A stretch of DNA of 26,049 nt from DATDVT01 sp035289905 (GTDB lineage Archaea; Nanobdellota; Nanobdellia; SCGC-AAA011-G17; GW2011-AR18). Of the stretch, positions 1 to 6,907 are shown one piece after another; positions within the stretch are counted from its first letter, which is position 1; every line of letters begins with the position of its first letter. The notes under the pieces are model-generated. The model searched no databases. It saw only the letters and a program-made list of their open reading frames with translations, and was not told where the DNA came from. Where the stretch lies: assembly GCA_035289905.1 (NCBI GenBank), contig DATDVT010000031.1:1-26049 (forward strand). Direction: 5' to 3'. The position numbers and the translations under genes are program-made.

Positions 1-1
1 C

Positions 2-187
2 GATCTGAGTGAGTCATTGAGTGAGTCATTGAGTGAGTCATTGAGTGAGTCATTGAGTGAGTCATTGAGTGAGTCATTGAGTGAGTCATTGAGTGAGTCA
101 TTGAGTGAGTCATTGAGTGAGTCATTGAGTGAGTCATTGAGTGAGTTTGTTGTAAATAAAAAAATTATTTTTTATTTTCAGCAGTGA
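2..187 (+). CDS. C-terminal end of a possible SESL-repeat protein (partial)
   Basis: A plus-strand frame is open from the left edge to a TGA at 185-187. It reads Asp-Leu, then about eleven SESL tetrapeptides, then a short tail ending FYFQQ. No start lies inside the window, so this would be the C-terminus of a gene to the left. Its last 23 bases overlap the 3' end of the convergent gene at 165-575. The repeat would be acidic and amphipathic (Ser-Glu-Ser-Leu), a low-complexity tail. Whether it is translated cannot be decided here: a 12-bp repeat stays open in any frame without an internal stop, so the array may simply be intergenic. I do not recognise a family. Confidence 0.3.
   Translation, partial: DLSESLSESLSESLSESLSESLSESLSESLSESLSESLSESLSESLSEFVVNKKIIFYFQQ
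7..146. repeat. 12-bp tandem repeat, about 11.7 copies
   Basis: The unit GAGTGAGTCATT is repeated head to tail without any mismatch: eleven complete copies from 7 to 138 and a partial one to 146. There are no spacers. The 12-bp period is a whole number of codons, so a reading frame across it becomes a tetrapeptide repeat (SESL on the plus strand, NDSL on the minus strand). The lack of divergence implies recent expansion by slippage or unequal exchange. The array nearly reaches the left edge, so its true length is known only if CGATCT at 1-6 is its real border. Confidence 0.97.
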
Positions 188-575
188 CTCTAGGCAATTG
201 AATATGGGGGGGAAGATTTACTTCTTGAGATAAATTAAGGGTTTTTATGTTACATTTAAATAAAATAGTATTCAAGATAGAGGATAAAGTTTCAGGATTA
301 ATTGTTTTATTTTCTTCCCATGATGCTAAATAATCTTTTATTTTGTCTGGTGAATCTAAGTAAACAACATAACCGTTTAGTTTTGCTTCTCCTGCTGAAG
401 AATAATCTACTGTGAATTCGAAATTAAATCTTAGGATTTCTTCTGAAGGCTTCAAATTTAATTTTTCTTGTTCAACACTAGTTATATTTATATTAGAATT
501 AATTCGTTCGCCTGAGTTCATTTTATCTTTTTTTTCTATATTTATTCTTGTAAAATTAAAACCTACTATTGGCAT
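165..575 (-). CDS. Conserved archaeal protein, SecB-like
   Basis: This 136-aa cytosolic protein has no signal peptide or membrane segment. It starts MPIVGFNFT, has an alternating beta-rich middle (FNFEFTVDYSS, YVVYLDSP) and ends with a helix followed by LPPHIQLPRV. This pattern, with the N-terminal 'VGFNFTKI' type opening and the 'NLPPPIPLP' type ending, is one I recall from uncharacterised proteins of Woesearchaeota-like archaea. The beta-rich core plus the terminal helix and Pro-rich strand resemble the SecB chaperone fold, but that assignment is inference. A TATA-like element at 594-605 lies about 24 bp before the ATG, consistent with a leaderless transcript. Its 3' end overlaps the SESL frame. 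Confidence 0.75.
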   Translation of the reverse strand: MPIVGFNFTRINIEKKDKMNSGERINSNINITSVEQEKLNLKPSEEILRFNFEFTVDYSSAGEAKLNGYVVYLDSPDKIKDYLASWEENKTINPETLSSILNTILFKCNIKTLNLSQEVNLPPHIQLPRVTAENKK

Positions 576-593
576 GGAGTTTTGTTTGTTGTT

Positions 594-605
594 TTATATA
601 TAAAT
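594..605 (-). promoter_or_regulatory. TATA box of the SecB-like gene
   Basis: An AT run centred near 599, reading TATATAAA on the minus strand, lies about 24 bp before the ATG at 575. The usual archaeal TATA-to-start distance of about 25 bp puts the transcript start at or next to the start codon. Confidence 0.55.
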
Positions 606-630
606 ATTTCTACATTTGTGCATTGTGCAT

Positions 631-2256
631 CTACATCTGTTTTAGAACATCGATCCCTAGTAGATTTAAAGATTGTTTTGTAACAATTGTAAAACATTTT
701 ACTAGTTTTAATCTGAATGATTCATTATCGCTTTTTAAGACAGGGCAGGTATGATAAAATTCATTAAATGATTGTGCTAAGACCAATACATAATTAGCAA
801 TTATATTAGGTGCTAAATTAATTTCAGCTAAATCTACAACTTCTGGAAACTCAGCAATTTTTTTTATTAACTTTACTTCGCTGTTTTCTAGGCTCTTTAT
901 TTTGATCTTTAGATTTCTTTTCTTTGTTTTATTTAAAATGCTTGAAGCTCTTGCATAAGTATACTGTAAATAAGGACCTGTATTACCCTCAAAATCAAGG
1001 AATCTTTCTATATTAAAAATCATGTCATTTATACGATTATTCTTTAAATCACCATATATAATGGCTCCAACGCCTACTTTCCTTGCTACTTCATCTTTAT
1101 TTTTAAGTTTGGGGTTTTTTTCATTAATTGTTTTTTTTGCAAGATCGATTGTTTTATTTAAGATATCTTCCATGAAGATGGTCTTTCCTTTTCTTGTTGC
1201 AAATTTTTTACCATCTTTGTCTAAATAAAGACCGTGATGTACGTGTATACAATTATTTGCAAATGGGTAATCTAATAATTCAAATATTTTGAATAGTTGT
1301 TGAAAATGGAGTTTTTGTTCTTGGCCAACTTCGTAAATCATTTTATGAAATTTATATTTAAAATAACGTTCTTTTGCTGCAGTTATATCTCGTGTTATAT
1401 ATAATGTTGCTCCATCTGTTTTTTGTATTAATGTGACACCTAAATTATATTTATTAAGGTTAACAATTAGAGCTCCTTCACTTTCCTCTATTAAATTTTT
1501 TGATTTTAATTCCTTAAGGGATCTATCCATTTTTCCATTATAATAAGATTCTCCAGAAATAATATCAAATTTTATATTAAGTATTTTGTAGATTTTCTGA
1601 AAATTCTTCCAACTTAATTCTCTAAATAATTTCCATAATCTTATTGCTTCTTTGTCTCCCTCTTCAAGCTTTTTGAACCAATTTCTTGCCTCGTATTCAT
1701 ATTCCTTTTGGTTGCCTTTAATATAAAGATCAAGCATGTGTTTTATTGGATTTTTTTTAAGTTCTGCGTCATTTCCAAGGTATTTATATCCTACTAATAT
1801 TTTTCCAAATTGTGTACCCCAATCACCTAAATAGTTAATTTTTATTGTTTTATAGCCTAAAAAAGAATCTATATTTGCTATTGAATTTCCGATAATTGTA
1901 GATCTTAAATGACCTATTCCGAATGGTTTTGCAATATTTGGGGAAGAGAAATCTATAACTATTGTTTTTCCTTTCCCTTTGTTTGATTTGCCATAATTTT
2001 TTTTCGATGATTCTTTTAAAATTGTTTTAGCTAATAGGGATTTATTAATAAAAAAATTTAGATAAGGGCCTTTTATTTCTGTTTTTTCAATATATTTGGG
2101 TAAGATTATTTTCTTTTGCATTTCTTGTGGAGGTAGCTTTAATTTGAAAGAATGAACTGCTAGATCTCCAAATTGATCATTAGGTGGAACTTCTATTTGT
2201 ATCTTTATCTTTAGTTGTTTTTCTAAATCTTTTCTTAATTGTTCTTTAAAATTCAT
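631..2256 (-). CDS. argS: Arginyl-tRNA synthetase
   Basis: This is a class Ia aminoacyl-tRNA synthetase that charges tRNA-Arg with arginine. The 541 aa cover an N-terminal additional domain (about 1-85), the Rossmann catalytic core starting SSPNIAKPFGIGHLRST (about 104-120) and a DALR-type anticodon-binding domain starting around GNTGPYLQYTYARAS (about 425-440). The signature HIGH is degenerate as GIGH (113-116), and the KMSKS loop is replaced by FATRKG (352-357). Both variants occur in bacterial-type ArgS proteins and need not mean loss of activity. The length is slightly short of the family norm of about 550-580 aa. A TATA-like run at 2275-2285, 24 bp before the ATG, suggests a leaderless message. 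The gene is divergent from the one starting at 2396. Confidence 0.97.
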   Translation of the reverse strand: MNFKEQLRKDLEKQLKIKIQIEVPPNDQFGDLAVHSFKLKLPPQEMQKKIILPKYIEKTEIKGPYLNFFINKSLLAKTILKESSKKNYGKSNKGKGKTIVIDFSSPNIAKPFGIGHLRSTIIGNSIANIDSFLGYKTIKINYLGDWGTQFGKILVGYKYLGNDAELKKNPIKHMLDLYIKGNQKEYEYEARNWFKKLEEGDKEAIRLWKLFRELSWKNFQKIYKILNIKFDIISGESYYNGKMDRSLKELKSKNLIEESEGALIVNLNKYNLGVTLIQKTDGATLYITRDITAAKERYFKYKFHKMIYEVGQEQKLHFQQLFKIFELLDYPFANNCIHVHHGLYLDKDGKKFATRKGKTIFMEDILNKTIDLAKKTINEKNPKLKNKDEVARKVGVGAIIYGDLKNNRINDMIFNIERFLDFEGNTGPYLQYTYARASSILNKTKKRNLKIKIKSLENSEVKLIKKIAEFPEVVDLAEINLAPNIIANYVLVLAQSFNEFYHTCPVLKSDNESFRLKLVKCFTIVTKQSLNLLGIDVLKQM

Positions 2257-2274
2257 AGAATAAATATAATTTGA

Positions 2275-2285
2275 TTATTAATAAA
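2275..2285 (-). promoter_or_regulatory. TATA box of argS
   Basis: The minus strand reads TTTATTAATAA centred near 2280, about 24 bp before the argS ATG at 2256. It forms half of a divergent promoter region with the element at 2371-2378. Confidence 0.5.
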
Positions 2286-2370
2286 GATGGTGGATTTTTT
2301 AATAAGTTTTATAAACTCTAAATTGGTTTAATAGCTTTATTGAACTAAAGGATAGTTTTAATTAGAAAAA

Positions 2371-2378
2371 TATAAAAT
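2371..2378 (+). promoter_or_regulatory. TATA box of the 2396 gene
   Basis: TATAAAAT-type box (TATAAAAT after an A-run) centred about 22 bp before the ATG at 2396. This again puts the transcript start essentially at the start codon. Confidence 0.55.
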
Positions 2379-2395
2379 AGTGCCCATAAATTAAA

Positions 2396-2935
2396 ATGGT
2401 ATTTATTAGATTAAAACAAAGGACTAATTTGAATGGCAATGAATATCTCTATGCTTATTTGGTTAAAAACGAATGGAAGAAAAGGAGTAAAAGGGTTAAA
2501 CAACATGGAAATAAATATTTAGGTAGAGTATATAAAATTGATTTAATGAGGAGCATGAGTTTTAAGGATTTTGTGGGTGATGAGAATTATTTTGAAAAAA
2601 AAGAGGTTGTTGATATTTTTAAGAATTTAATTATCTTAGAATTGTGGAAGTTTGGGTTTACTAGAATAAAAAAAAATATTTGGAGTAATGGTTTTTTTAC
2701 TGTAAATTTAAAATATAATTTGGTAAGAGGACAGAGAAAGGAGGATGTTGTTTTAGTTATGAGTGAGGGATTTTTATGTAGTTGGAGTTTGAATCGATTA
2801 GGCAGATTTAGGGAAAGTAGAGATTTTGGTAAGGGGGGTGTAAAATTAGCTAAAATGTTAAAATTGTGTGGGATTGATTTAGAACCGGATATTTTTGTTA
2901 AGTTATATGGAAAAATTTCTGGTGAAAAAACTTAA
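2396..2935 (+). CDS. Conserved archaeal hypothetical protein
   Basis: This 179-aa basic protein is not assigned to a characterised family. The N-terminus has the pattern MVFIRLKQRTNLNGNEYLYA, followed by a stretch rich in Lys/Arg and then YLGR. I recall this opening from short uncharacterised DPANN proteins, and it also resembles the beta-strand start of some IS1634/IS4-type transposases. No DDE catalytic residues or terminal repeats are visible, so I do not call a transposase. The remainder is mixed alpha/beta with Trp-rich segments (KFGFTRIKKNIWSNGFF, SEGFLCSWSLNRLG). It is the only plus-strand gene between 165 and 8951, and its last 4 bases overlap the convergent galE. A nucleic-acid-binding role is only a guess from its charge. 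Confidence 0.7.
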   Translation: MVFIRLKQRTNLNGNEYLYAYLVKNEWKKRSKRVKQHGNKYLGRVYKIDLMRSMSFKDFVGDENYFEKKEVVDIFKNLIILELWKFGFTRIKKNIWSNGFFTVNLKYNLVRGQRKEDVVLVMSEGFLCSWSLNRLGRFRESRDFGKGGVKLAKMLKLCGIDLEPDIFVKLYGKISGEKT

Positions 2936-3891
2936 TATCTTTGATTTTGATGCCATTGCCATGCTGAATTAATAATTTCCTGTATTGTATGTGTTGGTTG
3001 CCAACCCAAGATTGTTTTTGCTTTTGTTGAATCTGCGATTAAAATTGCTGGATCTCCTGCTCTACGTGGTTCTTCTATAACTTTGAAATTTGTTTTTGTA
3101 ATTTCTTTTGCTAAATTAATTATTTCTTTTACTGAATATCCTTGATTAGAACCTAGATTAAAATTATTAGATTTTTGTTCTTTTATGAGATAATTCATTG
3201 CTAATATATGTGCATTTATTAGATCTTTTATATGTATAAAGTCCCGTATACAAGTACCATCTTTGGTATTGTAATCTGTTCCGAATAATTTTATTGAATC
3301 TTTTTTTCCTAATGCTGCTTGCAATATTAATGGAATTAGATGTGTTTCTGGATTATGAGATTCTCCAATTTCTTCATTTGCTCCTGCAGCATTAAAATAT
3401 CTTAAGATTATATATTTTAGACTATATGCTTTATCATAATCTTCTAAAATTTTTTCTATTATACATTTTGTTTGTCCATAAGGATTGATTGGTTTTTTGG
3501 GATGTGTTTCTTTGATAGGTGTTTCTTGTGGTTCTCCAAATACTGCTGCTGTTGATGAAAAAATTATATTTTTAACATTATTTTTTATCATTGTGTCTAA
3601 AAGAGATAAAGTTCCTAAAACATTGTTATTGTAGTATTTTGATGGATCTTTTGTTGATTCTGAAACTTCTATGAATCCTGCAAAATGAATTACTATATCT
3701 ATTTTATTGTTTTTAAATACTTTATTTAATTTTTCTTTATCTTCTAAATTTCCCTGGATTAAAGAACAAGTGACTGCTTCTTTGTGGCCATTAGATAAGC
3801 TATCATAAATAATTATATTATGGTCCTTTTGGAGATATTTTACACAATGCGACCCAATGTAGCCTGCACCGCCTGTTATGAGAATATTCAT
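2932..3891 (-). CDS. galE: UDP-glucose 4-epimerase (GalE-type SDR)
   Basis: This NAD-dependent extended short-chain dehydrogenase would interconvert UDP-glucose and UDP-galactose (or the N-acetyl forms), supplying sugars for glycans or glycolipids. The 319 aa are typical. Visible features are the Rossmann glycine motif GGAGYIGSH (7-15), HFAG at about 69-72, SSTAAVFG (112-119) with the catalytic Ser/Thr, and the catalytic pair Tyr138 and Lys142 in YGQTK. RYFNAAGA near residues 164-171 and the C-terminal RRAGDPA..IAD segment are characteristic of GalE rather than of dTDP-glucose dehydratases. Substrate choice between Glc/Gal and GlcNAc/GalNAc cannot be read from sequence alone. A TATA element at 3911-3920, 25 bp upstream, suggests a leaderless mRNA. 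Confidence 0.95.
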   Translation of the reverse strand: MNILITGGAGYIGSHCVKYLQKDHNIIIYDSLSNGHKEAVTCSLIQGNLEDKEKLNKVFKNNKIDIVIHFAGFIEVSESTKDPSKYYNNNVLGTLSLLDTMIKNNVKNIIFSSTAAVFGEPQETPIKETHPKKPINPYGQTKCIIEKILEDYDKAYSLKYIILRYFNAAGANEEIGESHNPETHLIPLILQAALGKKDSIKLFGTDYNTKDGTCIRDFIHIKDLINAHILAMNYLIKEQKSNNFNLGSNQGYSVKEIINLAKEITKTNFKVIEEPRRAGDPAILIADSTKAKTILGWQPTHTIQEIINSAWQWHQNQRY

Positions 3892-3910
3892 AAATTTTGA
3901 AGTGAATGGA

Positions 3911-3920
3911 AGAATATAAG
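3911..3920 (-). promoter_or_regulatory. TATA box of galE
   Basis: The minus strand reads CTTATATTCT, centred 25 bp before the galE ATG at 3891. Confidence 0.5.
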
Positions 3921-3940
3921 TTTATTTGAACTAAATACCA

Positions 3941-4264
3941 TTAATAGCAACAAGATTTAAAACTAAAAAGCTGCTCTAAATATTTTTTTCTTCCTTCTCT
4001 CTCAAATATATCTTTTAATCTATTCAACTCATGTAATGGGTAAAATTCTACATATCTTTCTCCGGTTTCTAGCTTTGATAAACGCCTTTCTGCTTGTTCT
4101 TCTGAAACAATCCTATAACTAATACCAAGACTATTTTGCTTTAAGACTATTCCTGCTTCTTTATCAGTATTTTTCTTAAATACTTTAACTTTAGAGATAA
4201 TTCTATTTAATTCTTCTGGTGTGTTTACTAATTCCAAGTCTCCTACAAACACATCTAAGGTCAT
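3941..4264 (-). CDS. Hypothetical protein
   Basis: A 107-aa soluble protein that I do not recognise. It is highly charged, with a likely alpha-helical middle (EEQAERRLSKLE) and a C-terminal helix ending in FSFKSCCY, a vicinal Cys pair next to the terminus. No transmembrane segment or signal peptide is seen. A TATA-like run at 4286-4294 sits 26 bp before the ATG, so it probably has its own leaderless transcript although the next gene upstream ends only 34 bp away. It belongs to a patch of three unrecognised reading frames between galE and lon. Confidence 0.65.
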   Translation of the reverse strand: MTLDVFVGDLELVNTPEELNRIISKVKVFKKNTDKEAGIVLKQNSLGISYRIVSEEQAERRLSKLETGERYVEFYPLHELNRLKDIFEREGRKKYLEQLFSFKSCCY

Positions 4265-4285
4265 ACTTTATTAAAGATAAAAAAG

Positions 4286-4294
4286 TATTTATAA
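4286..4294 (-). promoter_or_regulatory. TATA box of the 4264 gene
   Basis: The minus strand reads TTATAAATA, centred about 26 bp before the ATG at 4264. It lies just inside and before the intergenic gap after the preceding gene's stop. Confidence 0.5.
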
Positions 4295-4298
4295 TTTA

Positions 4299-5159
4299 CT
4301 ATTCTGGTTTTTTGTCAACATATTCTTTTATGAATGCATTGTTGCCTAAACATTTTTCTTCTATAAATCCAAAATTAATTAATTCTTTATATTGAGGTAA
4401 TTGCACTAATCTTCTTAGGTTTCTATGAATAACAAAACTCGCTTCATTTGAGTTTTTATTTAAAATAAATCTTGTAATAGGACTGAATTGCGCTAACTCG
4501 TTTGAATAACCTAAAACTGATTCGCCTAAGAGTAATACTGGGGTTTCATATGCTCCTTTCCAAGGGGATCTAATGTCTTTCTCTTCTTCTGTTTCAGGTA
4601 TAACTAACCCTTGATTATAATAAAGATCTTTTCCAGATCTCTTTAAAAATAATCTAATTAAATTGAATAATTCTTTTTTACTAGAAAGGGGCATATCTAA
4701 TTGCCAACCTTGGCTCTCTCCAATTAAATAACTAAAACTAGTACTGTATTCTTCTCTTTCCCCTAAACATAGTTTAAATCTTTCTAAATCTATGAACTTG
4801 CCTGTTCTTGTATCTCTAATTCTTAGGGAATTATAAATTACTCCTTCTTCATTCCTTATTAAGAATTTTGGACTTCAAAGAAATATAGCTAACTTCTCTC
4901 TAATATTTTCATCTATGTCTTCTTTTGAATAAGACATTGTTTCTAAATCTTTTAACATATCTTCTTTATAATTTTTAGTTTCATACATATGGCTGAAAAT
5001 TATTACCCTGCTCGCCTGTGGAATAGGGCTATAATAATTATAACCTGTAATTATTGGATCAACAAAGCCTTCTTCATCCCTTCTTGTGAGCAAAAAATCT
5101 AAACAATGTTTAATTGCCTCTCTTTCTGGAATGTTAGTTAAATCCTCTAATCTTATCAT
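4299..5159 (-). pseudogene. Unrecognised gene interrupted by an in-frame TGA
   Basis: One reading frame runs from the ATG at 5159 to a stop at 4299 and is broken by a single TGA at 4875-4877. The first part is 94 aa (MIRLEDLTNIPERE... to EKLAIFL). The second part is open for 191 codons directly after the TGA, beginning SPKFLIRNEEGVIYNSLRIR. Between the TGA and the first ATG at 4694 there are 60 open codons with no ATG, GTG or TTG, so the downstream part has no obvious start of its own at its true N-terminus. The natural reading is a 286-codon gene with one nonsense change (for example AGA or CGA to TGA), or a sequencing error. A TATA run at 5181-5190, 26 bp before the ATG, is intact. No family is recognised; the protein is soluble and charged. 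A truncated 131-aa product from 4694 is possible. Confidence 0.7.
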
Positions 5160-5180
5160 AAATTTTTGCTTTTAATAGAA

Positions 5181-5190
5181 TATTTAAATC
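5181..5190 (-). promoter_or_regulatory. TATA box of the interrupted gene
   Basis: The minus strand reads GATTTAAATA, centred 26 bp before the ATG at 5159. Confidence 0.5.
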
Positions 5191-5220
5191 TTTCGTTTTG
5201 TTATTACTTATTAGTGATTA

Positions 5221-6588
5221 TTAAATACTGTTTATTGCTTTTATATCAGCTAAAAGCTTTTTATGTTTTGACCAATCTAAAGCACTTTCTAGAACTTCAG
5301 TTATTGTGTATACTGGAATAATCTTAATTTGTGTTTTTTGTTTTTCATTAAGAATAAGGTCTTGTTGATTTGAATGAGGGATTATTACTTGTTTTATTCC
5401 TGCTTCTATTGCCGCTTCTACTTTTGCTGTAACACCCCCAATAGCTAAAACTTCTCCCCTAATAGATAGAGAACCTGTCATAGCTGTATCTTGTCTAATT
5501 GGTATTTTTTTAAGGGCTGAGATCACTGCAGTTGCTACAGCTATAGATGCTGAGTCTCCTTCAACACCTTCTGCAGATGTTTGTAAAAATTGAATATAAA
5601 TATCATATTTTTCTTTAATATCCTCACCAAAAAACTTTGAAACAATACTAGAGACATTGAGTATTGCTTCTTTAGCGATTTCTCCTAATTTTCCTGTAGC
5701 TACAAACTCTGCTTTTTTTCCGCCTGGTGTTACTTCTGATTCTATTGGTAGCAGGATACCTGAAAGGCCTGAATCTGTGCCTATTACGGCTAGACCGTTT
5801 ACCCTACCTATTCTTTTTCCTTTTAGGATAATAATCTCGTATTTCTTTTTGTTTTCGATATATTTATCTGCAATTTGTGTTTCTAAAGATCTTGCTATTA
5901 CTTTTGCTTTTTTAATATGTTCTGGTTGAACAAATTCTGATTTTTCTTCTATGGCTATATCTCCTGCTGCTCTAATTAGGCCACCTAAATCTCTAAGTCT
6001 CACAGTTAGTTTACCTGCAATTCCTGCTAATTTTCTTGCTTCTAAAATAATATTTTTTACTGCTTCTTTTGTAAAATGAGGTATTTTTTTATCTTTTTCT
6101 ACTTCTTGTGCGATAAATAAAGCTAGTTTATCTTGGTTTTCTTCATTATCTTCCATTGTGTCATTCATATAAATTTCATAACCATATCCTTTAATTCTTG
6201 ATCTTAATGCTGGATGCATATGTTCTACTGTTTCCATATTCCCTGCAGCTACTAAAATAAAATCAGTGGGAATCGGTTCAGTCCTTACCATGGCTCCTGC
6301 TGATCTCTCTGATTGTCCTGTGATAGGATATTTTTTTTCTTGCAATGCAGTTAAAAGTTCTTGTTGAGAATGTGGTTGTAAGGTTGCAATTTCATCTATA
6401 AATAAAACACCACCGTTAGCTTTATGAATCAACCCCCCAATGACACGTTCATAGGCAGGAGTACCTAAACCCCCTGAATTTTTACAAAGAATTTTATTTA
6501 CGAATATATTACCTGTTTCTGTGGTTAGATTATATAAATAACCTTTATATAAAACTTTTTTTATAAATTTTATTCTTTCTGATTTCAT
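5221..6588 (-). CDS. lonB: LonB protease, C-terminal gene with intein C-half
   Basis: This encodes the C-terminal two thirds of archaeal membrane-anchored Lon protease (455 aa). Residues 1-37 are an intein C-terminal half (block F around GYLYNLTTETGNIFVNK, ending KN). The C-extein then starts at Ser38 with SGGLGTPAYERV. It carries Walker B VLFIDE (61-66), sensor-1 AAGN (114-117), Arg-finger region ALRSRI (127-132), and the protease domain with the Ser-Lys dyad Ser346 (GDSAS) and Lys389 (GGVTAK). Walker A and the membrane anchor are missing; they are on the gene at 6908-7873. Joining the two exteins gives 203 + 418 = 621 aa, normal for LonB. A TATA-like element at 6610-6617, 26 bp before the ATG, supports separate leaderless expression. 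Activity would require protein trans-splicing. Confidence 0.93.
   Translation of the reverse strand: MKSERIKFIKKVLYKGYLYNLTTETGNIFVNKILCKNSGGLGTPAYERVIGGLIHKANGGVLFIDEIATLQPHSQQELLTALQEKKYPITGQSERSAGAMVRTEPIPTDFILVAAGNMETVEHMHPALRSRIKGYGYEIYMNDTMEDNEENQDKLALFIAQEVEKDKKIPHFTKEAVKNIILEARKLAGIAGKLTVRLRDLGGLIRAAGDIAIEEKSEFVQPEHIKKAKVIARSLETQIADKYIENKKKYEIIILKGKRIGRVNGLAVIGTDSGLSGILLPIESEVTPGGKKAEFVATGKLGEIAKEAILNVSSIVSKFFGEDIKEKYDIYIQFLQTSAEGVEGDSASIAVATAVISALKKIPIRQDTAMTGSLSIRGEVLAIGGVTAKVEAAIEAGIKQVIIPHSNQQDLILNEKQKTQIKIIPVYTITEVLESALDWSKHKKLLADIKAINSI
6478..6588 (-). other. Intein C-terminal half (LonB)
   Basis: Residues 1-37 of the LonB C-gene. The length matches the C-half of natural DnaE split inteins (36 aa in Npu DnaE), and it also starts with a Met. 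Its last residues are Cys-Lys-Asn followed by Ser (+1). The terminal Asn needed for cyclisation and the +1 nucleophile Ser are present; the usual penultimate His is Lys. Confidence 0.88.
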
Positions 6589-6591
6589 TAT

Positions 6592-6807
6592 TTATCTGTT
6601 TGTAGGAAAATTTATAAGATTAGTGGATTTTTTAGAATATCTTGTTTTTGATTGTTGTTGGTTTAATATTTTTGAAATCTTTTTATAACCAAAAGAAGGG
6701 TTTTCTTGTTTTATTTGTTTGTATTTATAGTATAAATTACATTGATTTTGTTGCCATTCATCATAAGTATTGATTATATTTTGATGGTTTATTCTTTGGT
6801 TTTCCAT
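6592..6807 (-). CDS. Probable homing-endonuclease relic between the LonB halves
   Basis: A 71-aa basic ORF rich in Gln, Asn and Lys sits between the two LonB genes. Its middle, PSFGYKKISKILNQQQSKTRY, resembles the helix-turn-helix segment (GYkkIakiLn-type) found near intein-borne LAGLIDADG homing endonucleases. No LAGLIDADG block and no HNH residues are visible, so catalytic activity is unlikely. It is in the same frame as the LonB C-gene, separated only by its TAA stop and one ATA codon before the next ATG. This suggests that the ORF and the intein C-half were once continuous and were disconnected by a stop codon. A possible TATA box at 6842-6849 lies 38 bp before its ATG. It may be translated or may be residual sequence. 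Confidence 0.5.
   Translation of the reverse strand: MENQRINHQNIINTYDEWQQNQCNLYYKYKQIKQENPSFGYKKISKILNQQQSKTRYSKKSTNLINFPTNR
6610..6617 (-). promoter_or_regulatory. TATA box for the LonB C-gene
   Basis: The minus strand reads TTATAAAT, centred about 26 bp before the ATG at 6588 and inside the 71-aa ORF. The spacing matches the other leaderless genes in the window, so the C-half gene can be transcribed on its own. Confidence 0.5.
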
Positions 6808-6841
6808 ATAAATTTACCCAAAAAAGAGATAAGTAAATTGA

Positions 6842-6849
6842 ATATTTAA
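6842..6849 (-). promoter_or_regulatory. Possible TATA box before the 71-aa ORF
   Basis: The minus strand reads TTTAAATA, preceded by CGCGCCAAA. It is centred about 38 bp before the ATG at 6807, predicting a 5' leader of about 12 nt. Just outside it, around 6867-6882, is a small inverted repeat (CTAGT and ACTAG around a 6-bp spacer) in the gap between the two LonB genes. Confidence 0.35.
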
Positions 6850-6907
6850 ATTTGGCGCGTATATGTCTAGTGCATCTACTAGAGAAAATTAAATATTTTA
6901 AGAAAAT

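Noticed and set aside
1..147. CRISPR array at the left edge
   Set aside because: The units are 12 bp, identical and directly adjoining, with no unique spacers.
2396..2935. Transposase of an IS1634/IS4-type element
   Set aside because: Only the N-terminal pattern is suggestive; there are no DDE residues, terminal inverted repeats or target duplications, and the length is far too short.
4875..4877. Selenocysteine or genome-wide recoding of TGA
   Set aside because: TGA ends the cyclase and nrdD genes normally, the context gives no redox motif around the codon, and I see no SECIS-like element; nonsense mutation or error is simpler.
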